DNA of 64,000 bases. It comes from Rhodocyclaceae bacterium (lineage in GTDB: Bacteria > Pseudomonadota > Gammaproteobacteria > Burkholderiales > Rhodocyclaceae). Positions 17,171-28,003 of this stretch are shown here, in pieces. The notes under the pieces were generated by a model that searched no databases, had not been told where the DNA came from, and saw only the letters and a list, made by a program, of their open reading frames with translations. Numbering within the stretch: position 1 is the stretch's first letter; each line of letters opens with the position of its first letter. Position numbers and translations under genes: made by a program. The stretch is taken from NCBI GenBank assembly GCA_016791105.1, contig JAEUNM010000123.1:1-64000 (forward strand). The letters are read 5' to 3'.

Positions 17171-18463
17171 ATGACGACTCAACGCACCGCGACGCTCAGC
17201 GTCGAAGGCAAGACCGCAGAGCTCCCCGTAGTGTCCGGCACCGTCGGGCCTGACGTGATCGACATCCGCAGCCTGTACGCAAAAACGGGCATGTTCACCT
17301 TCGACCCCGGTTTCATGTCGACGGCGGCGTGCAAGTCGGCGATCACCTATATCGACGGCGACAAGGGTGAGTTGCTCTATCGCGGCTATCCGATCGAACA
17401 ACTGGCCGTGAATTGCGACTTCCTCGAAGTTGCCTACCTGATCAAGAACGGCGAACTGCCGAACAAGACCGAGTACGACGAATTCACGACCCGCGTCAAG
17501 CGCCACACCATGGTGCACGAACAGTTGTCGCGTTTCTTCCAGGGCTTCCGCCGCGACGCGCACCCGATGGCGGTGCTGGTCGGTGTGGTGGGCGCGCTGT
17601 CGGCCTTCTATCACGACTCGCTGGACATCAATAACCCCGAGCACCGCATGATTTCGGGCATCCGCCTGATCGCCAAGCTGCCGACCATCGTCGCCATGAC
17701 GTACAAGTATGGCATCGGCCAGCCCTTCATGTATCCGCGCAACGACCTCTCCTACACCGCCAACTTCATGTACATGATGTTCGGCACGCCGTGCGAGAAG
17801 TACGAGCCGAACCCGGTGCTGGTGCGCGCGCTCGACCGCATCCTCATTCTGCACGCCGACCACGAACAAAACGCCTCCACCTCCACGGTGCGCCTGGCCG
17901 GTTCGTCCGGTGCCAACCCCTTCGCCTGCATTTCCTCCGGCATCGCCTGCCTGTGGGGGCCGGCGCACGGCGGCGCCAACGAAGCTTGCCTCAACATGCT
18001 GGAGCAGATTGGCGACGTGTCGCACGTCAATGAGTACATCAAGCGTGCCAAGGACAAGAACGACAGCTTCAAGCTGATGGGTTTTGGCCACCGCGTCTAT
18101 AAGAATTTCGACCCGCGCGCCAAACTGATGCAGCAAACCTGCCAGGAAGTGCTGGGCGAACTGGGCCTGGAAAACGACCGTCTGTTCAAGCTCGCCATCG
18201 CGCTCGAAAAGATCGCGCTGGAAGACGACTATTTCGTCAGCAAGAAGCTGTACCCGAACGTCGACTTCTATTCCGGCATCGTGCAGCGCGCGCTCGGCAT
18301 CCCGACGCAACTATTCACCGGCATCTTCGCCCTGGCCCGCACCGTCGGCTGGATGGCGCAGTGGACCGAAATGATTGCCGATCCCGAGCAGAAGATCGGC
18401 CGTCCGCGTCAATTGTTCACGGGCGCTCAAACCCGTGACGTGGTGCCGCTCGGACAACGCTAA
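17171..18463 (+). CDS. gltA: Citrate synthase (type II, hexameric class)
   Basis: A 430-residue enzyme condensing acetyl-CoA and oxaloacetate. Catalytic residues are in place at about His265 (GPAHGGANEAC), His306 (FGHRVYKNFDPR) and Asp365 (PNVDFYSG). The N-terminal ~45 residues form the small beta domain found in Gram-negative, NADH-sensitive type II enzymes (GPDVIDIRSLYAKTGMFTFDPG). AGAGGAA precedes the ATG. It lies between sdhE and odhA, the standard betaproteobacterial order. Confidence 0.96.
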   Translation: MTTQRTATLSVEGKTAELPVVSGTVGPDVIDIRSLYAKTGMFTFDPGFMSTAACKSAITYIDGDKGELLYRGYPIEQLAVNCDFLEVAYLIKNGELPNKTEYDEFTTRVKRHTMVHEQLSRFFQGFRRDAHPMAVLVGVVGALSAFYHDSLDINNPEHRMISGIRLIAKLPTIVAMTYKYGIGQPFMYPRNDLSYTANFMYMMFGTPCEKYEPNPVLVRALDRILILHADHEQNASTSTVRLAGSSGANPFACISSGIACLWGPAHGGANEACLNMLEQIGDVSHVNEYIKRAKDKNDSFKLMGFGHRVYKNFDPRAKLMQQTCQEVLGELGLENDRLFKLAIALEKIALEDDYFVSKKLYPNVDFYSGIVQRALGIPTQLFTGIFALARTVGWMAQWTEMIADPEQKIGRPRQLFTGAQTRDVVPLGQR

Positions 18464-18575
18464 GCAACACGAATAGTCGTAGATAAGCGGCGGCCTGCGG
18501 GCCGCCGCAGTCCATCCCGCCGGCAGCAAAATGCCCGGCGCTGGGCGATATCGACCACAGGAGGTGAGACAGACC

Positions 18576-21389
18576 ATGAAGCAATTGCTGAGCAATTCGT
18601 ATTTGTTTGGCTCCAACGTACCTTATGTTGAAGAGCTATACGAATCCTACCTCGCGAATCCGGCGTCGGTTTCCGAGGCATGGCGCGAGTATTTCGATAG
18701 CATGCAGAACCTGCCGGGGGGGCAGGACGTCGCGCATGCGCCGATCATCGCGTCGTTCGCCGAGCTGGCCAAACGCCCGGCGGCGGCCCGCACCGCGCAA
18801 CCCAGCGGTGCCGACAAGCGCCAGGTGCTGGTGCTGCAGATGATCAATGCCTATCGTTTCCTGGGCACACGCTGGGCACAACTGGACCCGCTCAAGCGCA
18901 CGGAGCGTCCGGCCATTCCGGAACTGGAGCCGGCTTTTTACGGCTTTACCGAAGCCGATCTGGGCGACAGTTTCTCGACCGGTTCTTTCCAGTTCGGCAA
19001 GGATCAAGCCACGCTGCGCGAAATCATCGAGGCGCTGCGCCAAACCTATTGCAGCTCGGTCGGCGCCGAGTACATGTATATATCCGACATCCAGCAGAAG
19101 CGCTGGCTGCAGGCGCGCCTGGAGCCGACGCGCAGTCAGGCAGGTCTGTCTGTCGATCAGAAGAAGCGTCTGCTCGAGCGCGTTACCGCGGCCGAGACGC
19201 TGGAGCGCTATCTGCACACCCGCTATGTCGGCCAGAAGCGCTTTTCACTCGAAGGCGGCGAGTCCACCATTGCCGCGATGGACGAAGTGGTGCGTGTAGC
19301 GGGCAGCCTTGGCGTGCATGAAATCGTGATCGGCATGGCCCACCGTGGTCGCCTTAACGTACTGGTCAATACCATCGGCAAGGCGCCGAAAATGCTGTTC
19401 GAGGAATTCGAAGGCAAGCACGCCGCCGATCTGAGCGCCGGTGACGTGAAATACCACATGGGTTTCTCGTCCGACGTCAATACCCCCGGAGGCCCGGTAC
19501 ACCTCACGCTGGCGTTCAACCCCTCGCACCTGGAAATCGTCAATCCGGTCGTGGTGGGTTCGGTTTATGCCCGCCAGCGCCGTCGTGCCGACAAAACGGG
19601 CGGACAGGTTCTGGCTGTGCTGGTGCACGGCGATGCCGCCGTGGCCGGTCAGGGCGTAAACCAGGAAATGCTGAATTTCTCGCAGACGCGCGGCTATGGC
19701 ACGGGCGGTACGGTGCACATCGTGGTGAATAACCAGATCGGCTTCACGACTTCCGATCCGCGCGACTATCGCTCCTCGCTCTATTGCACCGACATTTTCA
19801 AGATGATCGAGGCGCCGATTTTCCACGTCAATGGCGACGACCCCGAAGCGGTTGCTTTCGTCACCAAACTGGCCGTCGAATACCGCCAGGAATTCAAGCG
19901 CGACGTGGTGGTGGACCTGATCTGCTTCCGCAAGCTCGGCCACAACGAGCAGGACGAGCCCATGGTTACCCAGCCGCTCATGTACAAGCGCATCCAGGCC
20001 CATCCCGGCACGCGCAAGGTGTACGCGGACAAGCTGGTGGCGCAAGGCGTGATCGGCGCGGAAGTGCCGGATCAGATGATCAAGGACTATCGCGCTGCAT
20101 TGGACCAGGGCCGGCTGGTGGAAAACCCCGTGCTGTCCGACCATCAGCGCAAATTCGCGATCGACTGGACGCCCTTCCTGAACCAGAAGTACACGGACGA
20201 CTGCGACACCAAGGTGAGCGTCACCGAGCTGAAAAAGCTTGGCGCCAAGCTTGCGACCGTCCCGGAAGGCTTCACGCTGCATTCGCGCGTGCAGAAAATT
20301 GTCGATGACCGCCGCGCCATGGCCGAAGGCAAGGCGCCGCTGGATTGGGGCATGGCCGAAAATCTCGCCTATGCCACGCTGGTGTCGGAAGGTTTCGGCG
20401 TGCGCGTGTCGGGCGAAGATTGCGGCCGCGGCACCTTCTTCCACCGCCACGCCGTGTGGCACGACCAGAAGCGCGAGCGCTGGGATTCCGGCAACTACAT
20501 CCCGCTGCAGCACCTGAGCGAAGGCCAGGCGCCTTTCGTCGTGATCGACTCCGTGCTGTCCGAAGAGGCCGTGCTGGCGTTCGAATATGGCTACTGCACG
20601 GCCGAGCCGAATGAACTGGTGATCTGGGAAGCCCAGTTCGGCGATTTCGCCAATGGCGCCCAGGTGGTGTTCGACCAGTTCATCGCCTCCGGTGAAGCCA
20701 AGTGGGGCCGTGCTTGCGGTCTGGTGTGCATGCTCCCGCATGGCTACGAAGGCCAGGGTCCGGAACACTCTTCCGCCCGCCTCGAGCGCTACATGCAATT
20801 GTGTGCCGACCACAACTGGCAGGTCAGCGTGCCCTCGACGCCGGCGCAGATTTACCACCTGCTGCGGCGCCAGATGAAGCGCAAATTCCGCAAGCCGCTC
20901 ATCATCATCACGCCCAAGTCGCTGCTGCGTCACAAGGATGCGATTTCCAGCCTGGACGAACTGGCTAAAGGCAAATTCCAGACCGTCATCGGCGAAAAGG
21001 ACAATCTCGATCCCGCCGGCGTTAAGCGTGTCGTGGTGTGTGCCGGCAAGGTGTATTACGAATTGCTGGCGGTGCGGCGCGAGCACAAGATTACCGATGT
21101 GGCCCTGCTCCGTCTGGAACAGCTCTATCCGTTCCCGGACAAGGCATTCGCGGCCGAACTGAAAAAGTTCCCGAACGCCACCGAGGTGATCTGGACGCAG
21201 GAAGAACCGCTCAATCAGGGCGCCTGGTATTCGTCGCGGCATCATTTCGTTGCCCACACGGGCGACAAACTAAACCTGGATGTGGTTGCGCGGCCGGCTT
21301 CGGCTTCGCCGGCGGTGGGTTATTACGCCAAACACAATGTGCAACAAAAGGCAGTGGTCGAGAGCGCCCTCGGCATCTCGAAATCCTGA
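18576..21389 (+). CDS. odhA: 2-oxoglutarate dehydrogenase E1 component
   Basis: A 937-residue thiamine-diphosphate enzyme (also called SucA) that decarboxylates 2-oxoglutarate and succinylates the E2 lipoyl group. The N-terminus (SNSYLFGSNVPYVEELYESYL) carries the short E1o-specific motif that docks to E2. The active-site helix region GMAHRGRLNVLVN, the ThDP/Mg region GDDPEAVAF and RKLGHNEQDEP, and the C-terminal EEPLNQGAWY block are all present. ATG 18576 has AGGAGGTGAG upstream, and the earlier ATG at 18531 was rejected on that basis. Confidence 0.96.
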   Translation: MKQLLSNSYLFGSNVPYVEELYESYLANPASVSEAWREYFDSMQNLPGGQDVAHAPIIASFAELAKRPAAARTAQPSGADKRQVLVLQMINAYRFLGTRWAQLDPLKRTERPAIPELEPAFYGFTEADLGDSFSTGSFQFGKDQATLREIIEALRQTYCSSVGAEYMYISDIQQKRWLQARLEPTRSQAGLSVDQKKRLLERVTAAETLERYLHTRYVGQKRFSLEGGESTIAAMDEVVRVAGSLGVHEIVIGMAHRGRLNVLVNTIGKAPKMLFEEFEGKHAADLSAGDVKYHMGFSSDVNTPGGPVHLTLAFNPSHLEIVNPVVVGSVYARQRRRADKTGGQVLAVLVHGDAAVAGQGVNQEMLNFSQTRGYGTGGTVHIVVNNQIGFTTSDPRDYRSSLYCTDIFKMIEAPIFHVNGDDPEAVAFVTKLAVEYRQEFKRDVVVDLICFRKLGHNEQDEPMVTQPLMYKRIQAHPGTRKVYADKLVAQGVIGAEVPDQMIKDYRAALDQGRLVENPVLSDHQRKFAIDWTPFLNQKYTDDCDTKVSVTELKKLGAKLATVPEGFTLHSRVQKIVDDRRAMAEGKAPLDWGMAENLAYATLVSEGFGVRVSGEDCGRGTFFHRHAVWHDQKRERWDSGNYIPLQHLSEGQAPFVVIDSVLSEEAVLAFEYGYCTAEPNELVIWEAQFGDFANGAQVVFDQFIASGEAKWGRACGLVCMLPHGYEGQGPEHSSARLERYMQLCADHNWQVSVPSTPAQIYHLLRRQMKRKFRKPLIIITPKSLLRHKDAISSLDELAKGKFQTVIGEKDNLDPAGVKRVVVCAGKVYYELLAVRREHKITDVALLRLEQLYPFPDKAFAAELKKFPNATEVIWTQEEPLNQGAWYSSRHHFVAHTGDKLNLDVVARPASASPAVGYYAKHNVQQKAVVESALGISKS

Positions 21390-21411
21390 CAGATAACAAT
21401 GGGGATGGATC

Positions 21412-22629
<1,218 letters not shown>

Positions 22630-22691
22630 GCCGCTGCACCGGCCCGGGCTGTCAGCAGTCCGGGCTGCGTACAAAACCAGAAGGAACACAC

Positions 22692-24134
22692 ATGGCCAAA
22701 CAATTCGACGTAGTGGTGATCGGCGGCGGTCCTGCCGGTTACGTCGCCGCCATACGCGCGGCGCAACTGGGCTTTTCCAGCGCCTGCGCGGAATCCGCCC
22801 CCTATGCCGATCCCAAGGGCGACGTGCGCCTGGGCGGTACCTGCCTCAACGTGGGCTGCATCCCCTCCAAGGCGCTGCTGCAGTCGTCGGAAAATTACGA
22901 CCAGATCAACCACGGCTTCCTGATGCACGGCATCAAGGCCGAGGGCGTGAGCGTGGACATTGCGACCATGCAGAAGCGCAAGGAAAACATCGTCAACCAG
23001 CTCACCGGCGGCATCAAGGGCCTGTTCAAAAAGAACAAGGTTACCCTGCTGCCCGGCCACGCGCGCTTTGCCGGCCGCGAAGGCGATCTGTGGGCGCTGG
23101 ACGTGAAGCTCACCAAAGAAGGCACGGACGAGCGCGTACTTGCCAAGCACGTAATCGTCGCCACCGGTTCCCGCGCGCGCCACCTGCCCAACATACCGGT
23201 CGACAACGTCGATATATGCGACAACGTCGGCGCGCTCGATTATTCCGCCGTGCCCGGCCGCCTGGGCATTATCGGTGCCGGCGTGATCGGCCTGGAACTG
23301 GGCAGCGTATGGAAGCGCCTCGGCTCCCAGGTCACCATCCTCGAAGCGCTGCCGGACTTCCTGGCCGCTGCCGACCAGGGTGTGGCCAAAGAAGCCTGGA
23401 AGGTATTCACGCAAAAACAAGGCCTGGACATCAAGCTGGGCGTGGCGATCAAAAGCGTCACCAAGACCGATGCCGGCATTGCCATCAGCTACGAATTGGG
23501 CGACCAGGCCGCCACGCTGGAATGCGACAAACTGATCGTATCCATCGGTCGCGTGCCCAATACCGACGGCCTCAATGCCGCCGCGGTAGGTTTGGCGGTA
23601 ACGGATCGCGGCATCATTGAAGTCGACGGCCATTGCCGCACCAACCTGCCCAACGTATGGGCCGTGGGCGACGTCGTGCGCGGCCCCATGCTGGCGCACA
23701 AGGGCATGGAAGAAGGCGTCATGGTTGCCGAAACCATCGCCGGCCAGGCCGGTCACGTCAATTACGACTGCATCCCCTGGGTCATGTACACCCACCCGGA
23801 AATCGCCTGGGTCGGCAAGACCGAGCAACAGCTCAAGGCGGAAGGCATCGCCTACCGCGCCGGCCAGATTCCCTTCCTGGCCAATGGCCGTGCGATGGGA
23901 CAAGGCGACACCACCGGCTTCATCAAGATGCTGGCCTGTGCTACCACCGATCGCATCCTGGGCGTACATGCCATAGGTACCAACGCATCGGAACTGATAT
24001 CCGAAGCCGTCGTGGCGATGGAATTTTCCGCCAGTTCGGAAGACTTGGCGCGTATTTGCCACGCCCACCCGACCCTGTCGGAAGTCATGCACGAAGCCGC
24101 TCTGGCGGTGGACAAGCGGCCGCTGCACTTCTAA
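22692..24134 (+). CDS. lpdA: Dihydrolipoyl dehydrogenase (E3)
   Basis: A 480-residue FAD/NAD enzyme that reoxidises the lipoyl group of E2. The FAD motif GGGPAGYVAAIRAA is at residues 11-24. The redox disulfide is Cys51-Cys56 (GGTCLNVGCIPSK), the NAD-binding site is GAGVIGLELGSVW, and the catalytic His is His459 in HAHPTLSEVMHEA. AAGGAA precedes the ATG. Last gene of the cluster, followed by a strong terminator. Confidence 0.96.
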   Translation: MAKQFDVVVIGGGPAGYVAAIRAAQLGFSSACAESAPYADPKGDVRLGGTCLNVGCIPSKALLQSSENYDQINHGFLMHGIKAEGVSVDIATMQKRKENIVNQLTGGIKGLFKKNKVTLLPGHARFAGREGDLWALDVKLTKEGTDERVLAKHVIVATGSRARHLPNIPVDNVDICDNVGALDYSAVPGRLGIIGAGVIGLELGSVWKRLGSQVTILEALPDFLAAADQGVAKEAWKVFTQKQGLDIKLGVAIKSVTKTDAGIAISYELGDQAATLECDKLIVSIGRVPNTDGLNAAAVGLAVTDRGIIEVDGHCRTNLPNVWAVGDVVRGPMLAHKGMEEGVMVAETIAGQAGHVNYDCIPWVMYTHPEIAWVGKTEQQLKAEGIAYRAGQIPFLANGRAMGQGDTTGFIKMLACATTDRILGVHAIGTNASELISEAVVAMEFSASSEDLARICHAHPTLSEVMHEAALAVDKRPLHF

Positions 24135-24180
24135 GCGGCAGCGCAGCCCCGGGGCGGACGGATTTTCGTTCCCGGCTGAA

Positions 24181-24237
24181 AAAATCGCGGCCTTACTGTT
24201 TGGCACCAGCCCGGCAGTAAGGCCGCGATTCTTTTTT
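24181..24237 (+). terminator. Rho-independent terminator of the sdh-odh cluster
   Basis: A perfect 16-base stem (AATCGCGGCCTTACTG paired with CAGTAAGGCCGCGATT) around a 14-base loop is followed by CTTTTTT. It lies about 50 bases after lpdA. The minus strand carries an A-run before the stem as well, so it may act in both directions. Confidence 0.92.
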
Positions 24238-24706
24238 GTCGTGTGACGAGTGACTATATGGCGTGACATTGGGGTTGTAGGTTGGGATGACGAAGGAACC
24301 CCAACATAGCCCCGCATTAAAAGCGAAACTGTATTCAGGGCGCGCAAGGTTGGCGTTCGCATCGCTCACTCCAACCCACACGGCTACTGGGCACTTTGAC
24401 CGAGCACGTGAGCAGCGGCCGCGTCGCGCCGTAACAAATCGCGGCGGCCATAAGAATAATTAAGATGCTCGGTCGATGCAGTGGTTTTGTGGTGCCGATG
24501 CTCGGTCTATTTTGGGTTGGTAAGATGCGCTTCTGTGTCCCCGGCAGTGCATCAAATCGCGAATGGCATGCGGCAAGCGACGCCGGAATTGTGCCGCTTG
24601 CGCGGGTTTGCAAGCGTCCATACGGCGGATTGCGCTTTCGGCTTATCCGCTCCCCAGGTGGCGATGCGTCTGGCCCGTGAATCTTTTTGGGACGGGAATG
24701 TGCCCG
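24238..24706. repeat. Intergenic region with decayed copies of the local repeat families
   Basis: This 469-base stretch has no convincing gene. Around 24270-24305 it contains GTAGGTTGGGATGACGAAGG followed by CCCCAACAT, resembling the GGTTGGGGTT...CAACCTAC part of the repeats at 55.3-55.7 kb. Around 24618-24655 it contains CATACGGCGGATTGCG followed by CGGCTTATCCGC, a degraded version of the palindromic element at 60.8-61.4 kb. GATGCTCGGTC also occurs twice (near 24467 and 24500). It looks like a graveyard of mobile palindromic elements. Confidence 0.5.
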
Positions 24707-26035
24707 CTATAGCAGCATTTTCGCGCCCAGCCCGACGGCGGCGCAGCTTGCGATGACCGGGATTACGCCAGCCTTGTAGCGGAACAGCGCGATCAAGGCC
24801 GCGGCGGCAATTGCTGCGGACAGGGCGTCGAAGCCGCCTTGATAGCCACGCGGCCACAGCACGTGATAGCCGAAAAATAGCGCCAGACTAAGTACCACGC
24901 CGACTACCGCGGCGGTGATCGCGGTAAGTGGCGCGGTGAATTTGATGTCGTTGTGGGTCGATTCGACGAGTGGGCCGCCGGCCAGGATGAAAATGAAAGA
25001 AGGCAGGAAGGTGAACCAGGTGACCAGGCAGGCGGCGGCTGCGCCGGCGGCGAACAGGTGCTCAGGGCCAAATAAGGCTTTTCCATAGCCGCCTACGAAA
25101 CCGACGAAAGCCACCACCATGATGAGCGGTCCCGGTGTGGTTTCACCCAGTGCCAGGCCGTCTATCATTTGCACCGGTGTGAGCCAGCCGTAATGGCCCA
25201 CGGCACCCTGAAAAACATAGGGCAGCACGGCATAGGCACCGCCGAAGGTGAGCAGCGCGGCTTTGGTGAAAAACCAGCCCATTTGCGCAAACGTGTGCTG
25301 CCAGCCATAGGCAGCCGTGATCGCCGCCATCGGAAACAGCCACAGCAGCGCGCCTGCCAGCACGATGAGCGCCAGACGCGGCCACGTGAAGCGCGCATGT
25401 TCCGGCGGTGGCGTGTCGTCGTCGATCAGGGCGGGGCCTGCGGCATGAGCGGCTTTACCGTGCCCGCCGCCGGATTTGAAATGCTGCGGCGCGTAACGTC
25501 CGCCCAGGTAACCGGCCAACGCGGCGAGCGCAACGATGGCAGGGAAGGGCGCATCGAGCGCCGCAATGGCGACGAACGAAGCGGCCGCTATCGTCCACAG
25601 CACGCCGTTTTTTAGCGCCCGTGTGCCTATGCGGTGTGCAGCCTGCACCACGATGGCCGTGACGGCAGGTTTGATGCCGAAAAACAGGCCGGACACCAGG
25701 GGCGCTTCCCCATAGGCGGTGTAGATCCACGACAGGACGATCAGAATGACCAGCGAGGGCAGCACGAACAGGCCGCCCGCCACCACCCCGCCCAGGCGCC
25801 GGTGCATGAGCCAGCCTATGTAGGTGGCAAGCTGCTGCGCTTCCGGACCCGGCAGCACCATGCAGTAGTTGAGTGCGTGCAAAAAGCGCCGCTCGGATAT
25901 CCAGCGCCGCTTCTCGACAAGTTCCTGGTGCATGATGGCAATCTGGCCTGCCGGGCCGCCGAAACTGATAAAACCCAGTTTGAGCCAGAAGCCAAACGCT
26001 TCGCGCATGCTCACGGCGCAGCCGGCGTGACTCAT
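24707..26035 (-). CDS. chrA: Chromate transporter, long-chain (two-domain) ChrA type
   Basis: A 442-residue inner-membrane protein with about ten to twelve hydrophobic segments in two homologous halves. The first CHR domain carries FWLKLGFISFGGPAGQIA and NYCMVLPGPEAQQLATYIGW. The second carries FFTKAALLTFGGAYAVLPYV and LALGETTPGPLIMVVAFVGF. These paired FGG and PGP motifs define the long-chain chromate transporter family, which expels chromate using the proton gradient. AGGTGA precedes ATG 26035. It stands alone, and no ChrB regulator is adjacent. Confidence 0.92.
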   Translation of the reverse strand: MSHAGCAVSMREAFGFWLKLGFISFGGPAGQIAIMHQELVEKRRWISERRFLHALNYCMVLPGPEAQQLATYIGWLMHRRLGGVVAGGLFVLPSLVILIVLSWIYTAYGEAPLVSGLFFGIKPAVTAIVVQAAHRIGTRALKNGVLWTIAAASFVAIAALDAPFPAIVALAALAGYLGGRYAPQHFKSGGGHGKAAHAAGPALIDDDTPPPEHARFTWPRLALIVLAGALLWLFPMAAITAAYGWQHTFAQMGWFFTKAALLTFGGAYAVLPYVFQGAVGHYGWLTPVQMIDGLALGETTPGPLIMVVAFVGFVGGYGKALFGPEHLFAAGAAAACLVTWFTFLPSFIFILAGGPLVESTHNDIKFTAPLTAITAAVVGVVLSLALFFGYHVLWPRGYQGGFDALSAAIAAAALIALFRYKAGVIPVIASCAAVGLGAKMLL

Positions 26036-26360
26036 GTTTCACCTGTCCGGATTGGGTTGCGCAAGCATACACGCAGGGCAGAGAGTGTCGTGCGGCGGGC
26101 CTGCCGCCGCTCACCCGGTCGAAGCATTTCGGTTCGGCCGCGCTGCGCTTGCATGCGGACATCCGGGCCGCGCAATGCGCGCCGCTTTGGCGCCATGTTT
26201 GCCGGCTTCGCTTTGCCCAACGCGCAGGGATCGCACGCGGGCGAGTTGGGCTTCCCCGGCGTGCCGACGCGCTACCAGCCAATGCAGCGCCAGCCCGGTA
26301 AAGTTTGCCGCCACGAGGCCGTTGAAGCGCCACATCCTCGCTGCATAGGGGCGGCTGGTC
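26036..26360. other. Intergenic region, nothing recognised
   Basis: Between the divergent chromate transporter and chemoreceptor-like genes lie 325 bases of GC-rich sequence. Short open frames on both strands have compositions dominated by Arg, Ala and Pro and no ribosome binding site. I see no terminator, no repeat and no clear promoter. Confidence 0.4.
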
Positions 26361-26981
26361 ATGGCAAGAAGCGGCATTACGCAAGACGAGGCGGCAGGAC
26401 AACTGCGCCGCCTGGTGCAAATCAATGAGCAAATCAAGGCGGTGGTGTCCACCGCATTCAAAATCAATTTGATGGCATTGAACGCTATTTTCCTGTCCAA
26501 GCGGGCCGGTCAGGCGGCGCTGGGGTTTGGCGTGCTATCCAACGAATTGCGCCAGTTCGCGGTGGAACTGACGGAAAAAATGGCGGAGTTGCGTTCCCTC
26601 GTGGCGGGCTCGCTGCGCGGCGTTACCGATCTGCTCAAGCATGCGCGCAACCGCGCCATCATGGAACGGGTGGATAGCGAGGCGGCGGCCGCGCGCGCGT
26701 CCATACAGGCTTTGCTGGTGCGCCAGCGGGTTACTCTGGACCGGCAGGAAAGCGAAATGGACGTGCTGCACCGGCGCCTGGGCCTGTTGCTGGATGAAAT
26801 CGGACAACTGGTGGAACTGGGCGGCGTGCTCGCGCGTTCGGCCAAAATCGAAGCCGCTTACGGCGGCAGTTTTGCCGCTGCGCTGATGCAGGTATCGACG
26901 GATTTCGACCAGATCATAGGCGTGATACGCAGTTCGCTGGACGCGCTCGAAAAATCAGAATCGCAGGAGGTGTACGCATGA
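26361..26981 (+). CDS. Short soluble chemoreceptor-like protein
   Basis: A 206-residue, almost wholly helical protein without a membrane segment. Residues ~20-75 (QINEQIKAVVSTAFKINLMALNA, then SKRAG and GFGVLSNELRQFA) align with the hairpin tip of methyl-accepting chemotaxis proteins that contacts CheA and CheW, though AIFLSKRAG replaces the usual AAIEAARAG. The rest is a long coiled coil. The gene overlaps the di-iron protein gene by four bases (ATGA). In Treponema denticola an ODP-type di-iron oxygen sensor works with a chemoreceptor, so this is probably the receptor half of such a pair. No cheA or cheW lies in the window. Confidence 0.65.
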   Translation: MARSGITQDEAAGQLRRLVQINEQIKAVVSTAFKINLMALNAIFLSKRAGQAALGFGVLSNELRQFAVELTEKMAELRSLVAGSLRGVTDLLKHARNRAIMERVDSEAAAARASIQALLVRQRVTLDRQESEMDVLHRRLGLLLDEIGQLVELGGVLARSAKIEAAYGGSFAAALMQVSTDFDQIIGVIRSSLDALEKSESQEVYA

Positions 26982-27721
26982 AAGTCGCCAAAACCATTTA
27001 TCAACAGGGGGCGCGGCGCTGGATTGCCATCGTGCGTGATCCGGAACGGCCGAATTACCTCATCGACACCAACGAATACGTGGTGGTGGACGGCGGCCAC
27101 GCACTGCTGTGCGATCCGGGTGGCCTGGAGGTATTTCCGGCGGTGTTCGGTGCCATCAGCAGCGAGGTGGATCCATCCCGCATCGAAGCCATTTTTTCCT
27201 CCCACCAGGATCCGGACGTCATTTCTTCGCTGGCGCTGTGGCTCGAATTCAACCCGCGCATGAAGTGCTATGTGAGCTGGCTGTGGGGGGGCTTCATCCC
27301 GCACTTCGGCGGCACTGCTTCCACATTCGTGACCATGCCGGATGGCGGCATGGAAGTGCCGGTAGGCGGCTCGCGCCTGATTGCGGTGCCGGCGCATTAC
27401 CTGCATTCCTCGGGCAATTTCCACCTGTACGACGCCAACGCGAAAATCCTGTTCAGTGGCGACGTGGGCGCGGCCTTGCTGCCGCCCGGGACGGACGGTC
27501 TGTTCGTCGAAAATTTCGACCAGCACATCAAATTCGCGGAAGCTTTCCACCGCCGCTGGATGGGCTCGGAAAAAGCCAAGCGTGATTGGTGCGAGCGTGT
27601 TTCCAAACTGGAAATCGACATGCTGTGCCCGCAGCACGGCGCAATCTATCGCGGCGAGGACGTCGCACGCTTCATCAACTGGTTCGACGAACTGGAAATC
27701 GGCTGTCTGAAAATCGACTGA
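26978..27721 (+). CDS. ODP-like di-iron metallo-beta-lactamase-fold protein
   Basis: A 247-residue protein with the metallo-beta-lactamase fold of flavodiiron proteins but no flavodoxin domain. The metal ligands are His76, Asp78 and Asp80 (SSHQDPDVISS), His143 (HYLHSSGN), Asp162 (FSGDVG) and His220 (CPQHGAIYRG). The HxDxD form, in place of HxExDH, is that of the oxygen-binding di-iron protein ODP, which senses oxygen for chemotaxis. AGGAGG precedes the start. It is translationally coupled to the receptor-like gene upstream. Reductase activity would need a partner not seen here. Confidence 0.8.
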   Translation: MKVAKTIYQQGARRWIAIVRDPERPNYLIDTNEYVVVDGGHALLCDPGGLEVFPAVFGAISSEVDPSRIEAIFSSHQDPDVISSLALWLEFNPRMKCYVSWLWGGFIPHFGGTASTFVTMPDGGMEVPVGGSRLIAVPAHYLHSSGNFHLYDANAKILFSGDVGAALLPPGTDGLFVENFDQHIKFAEAFHRRWMGSEKAKRDWCERVSKLEIDMLCPQHGAIYRGEDVARFINWFDELEIGCLKID

Positions 27722-28003
27722 GCGGAGCGCCCTGGGCGCTTGTCTCGGGCGCAGCAGTCTGCTGCCGCGCTGCAGGCGCGCGCGGTCGGGTACCCCCGGC
27801 GCGTGCAGTTCTTTCCCTGCATCAAGGACAGGCCGAACCCACGCGATAAAATATCGAATCGGGCCAGGGCGCCCGAACGCTGGCCGCCCCGCGCGGCCGG
27901 CAAGGCTTGTGGCGCCATCATTGCGCGCATTCCCGTCGCAATAGGGGGCGCGGCTCCTGTGGCCGGATGCCCGCAATTCAACCCAACTCAATCGGATAGA
28001 GGC

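Noticed and set aside
19245..21257. Open frame of 670 residues on the minus strand opposite odhA
   Set aside because: Same reason as above; no ribosome binding site and fully overlaps a gene with all catalytic motifs.
26036..26360. Small minus-strand gene upstream of the chemoreceptor-like gene
   Set aside because: No ribosome binding site, biased composition and no recognisable similarity.
27800..27850. FNR half-site (TGCATCAAGG) between the ODP-like and SirB2 genes
   Set aside because: Only one half matches; the other half agrees at two of five positions, which is expected by chance.
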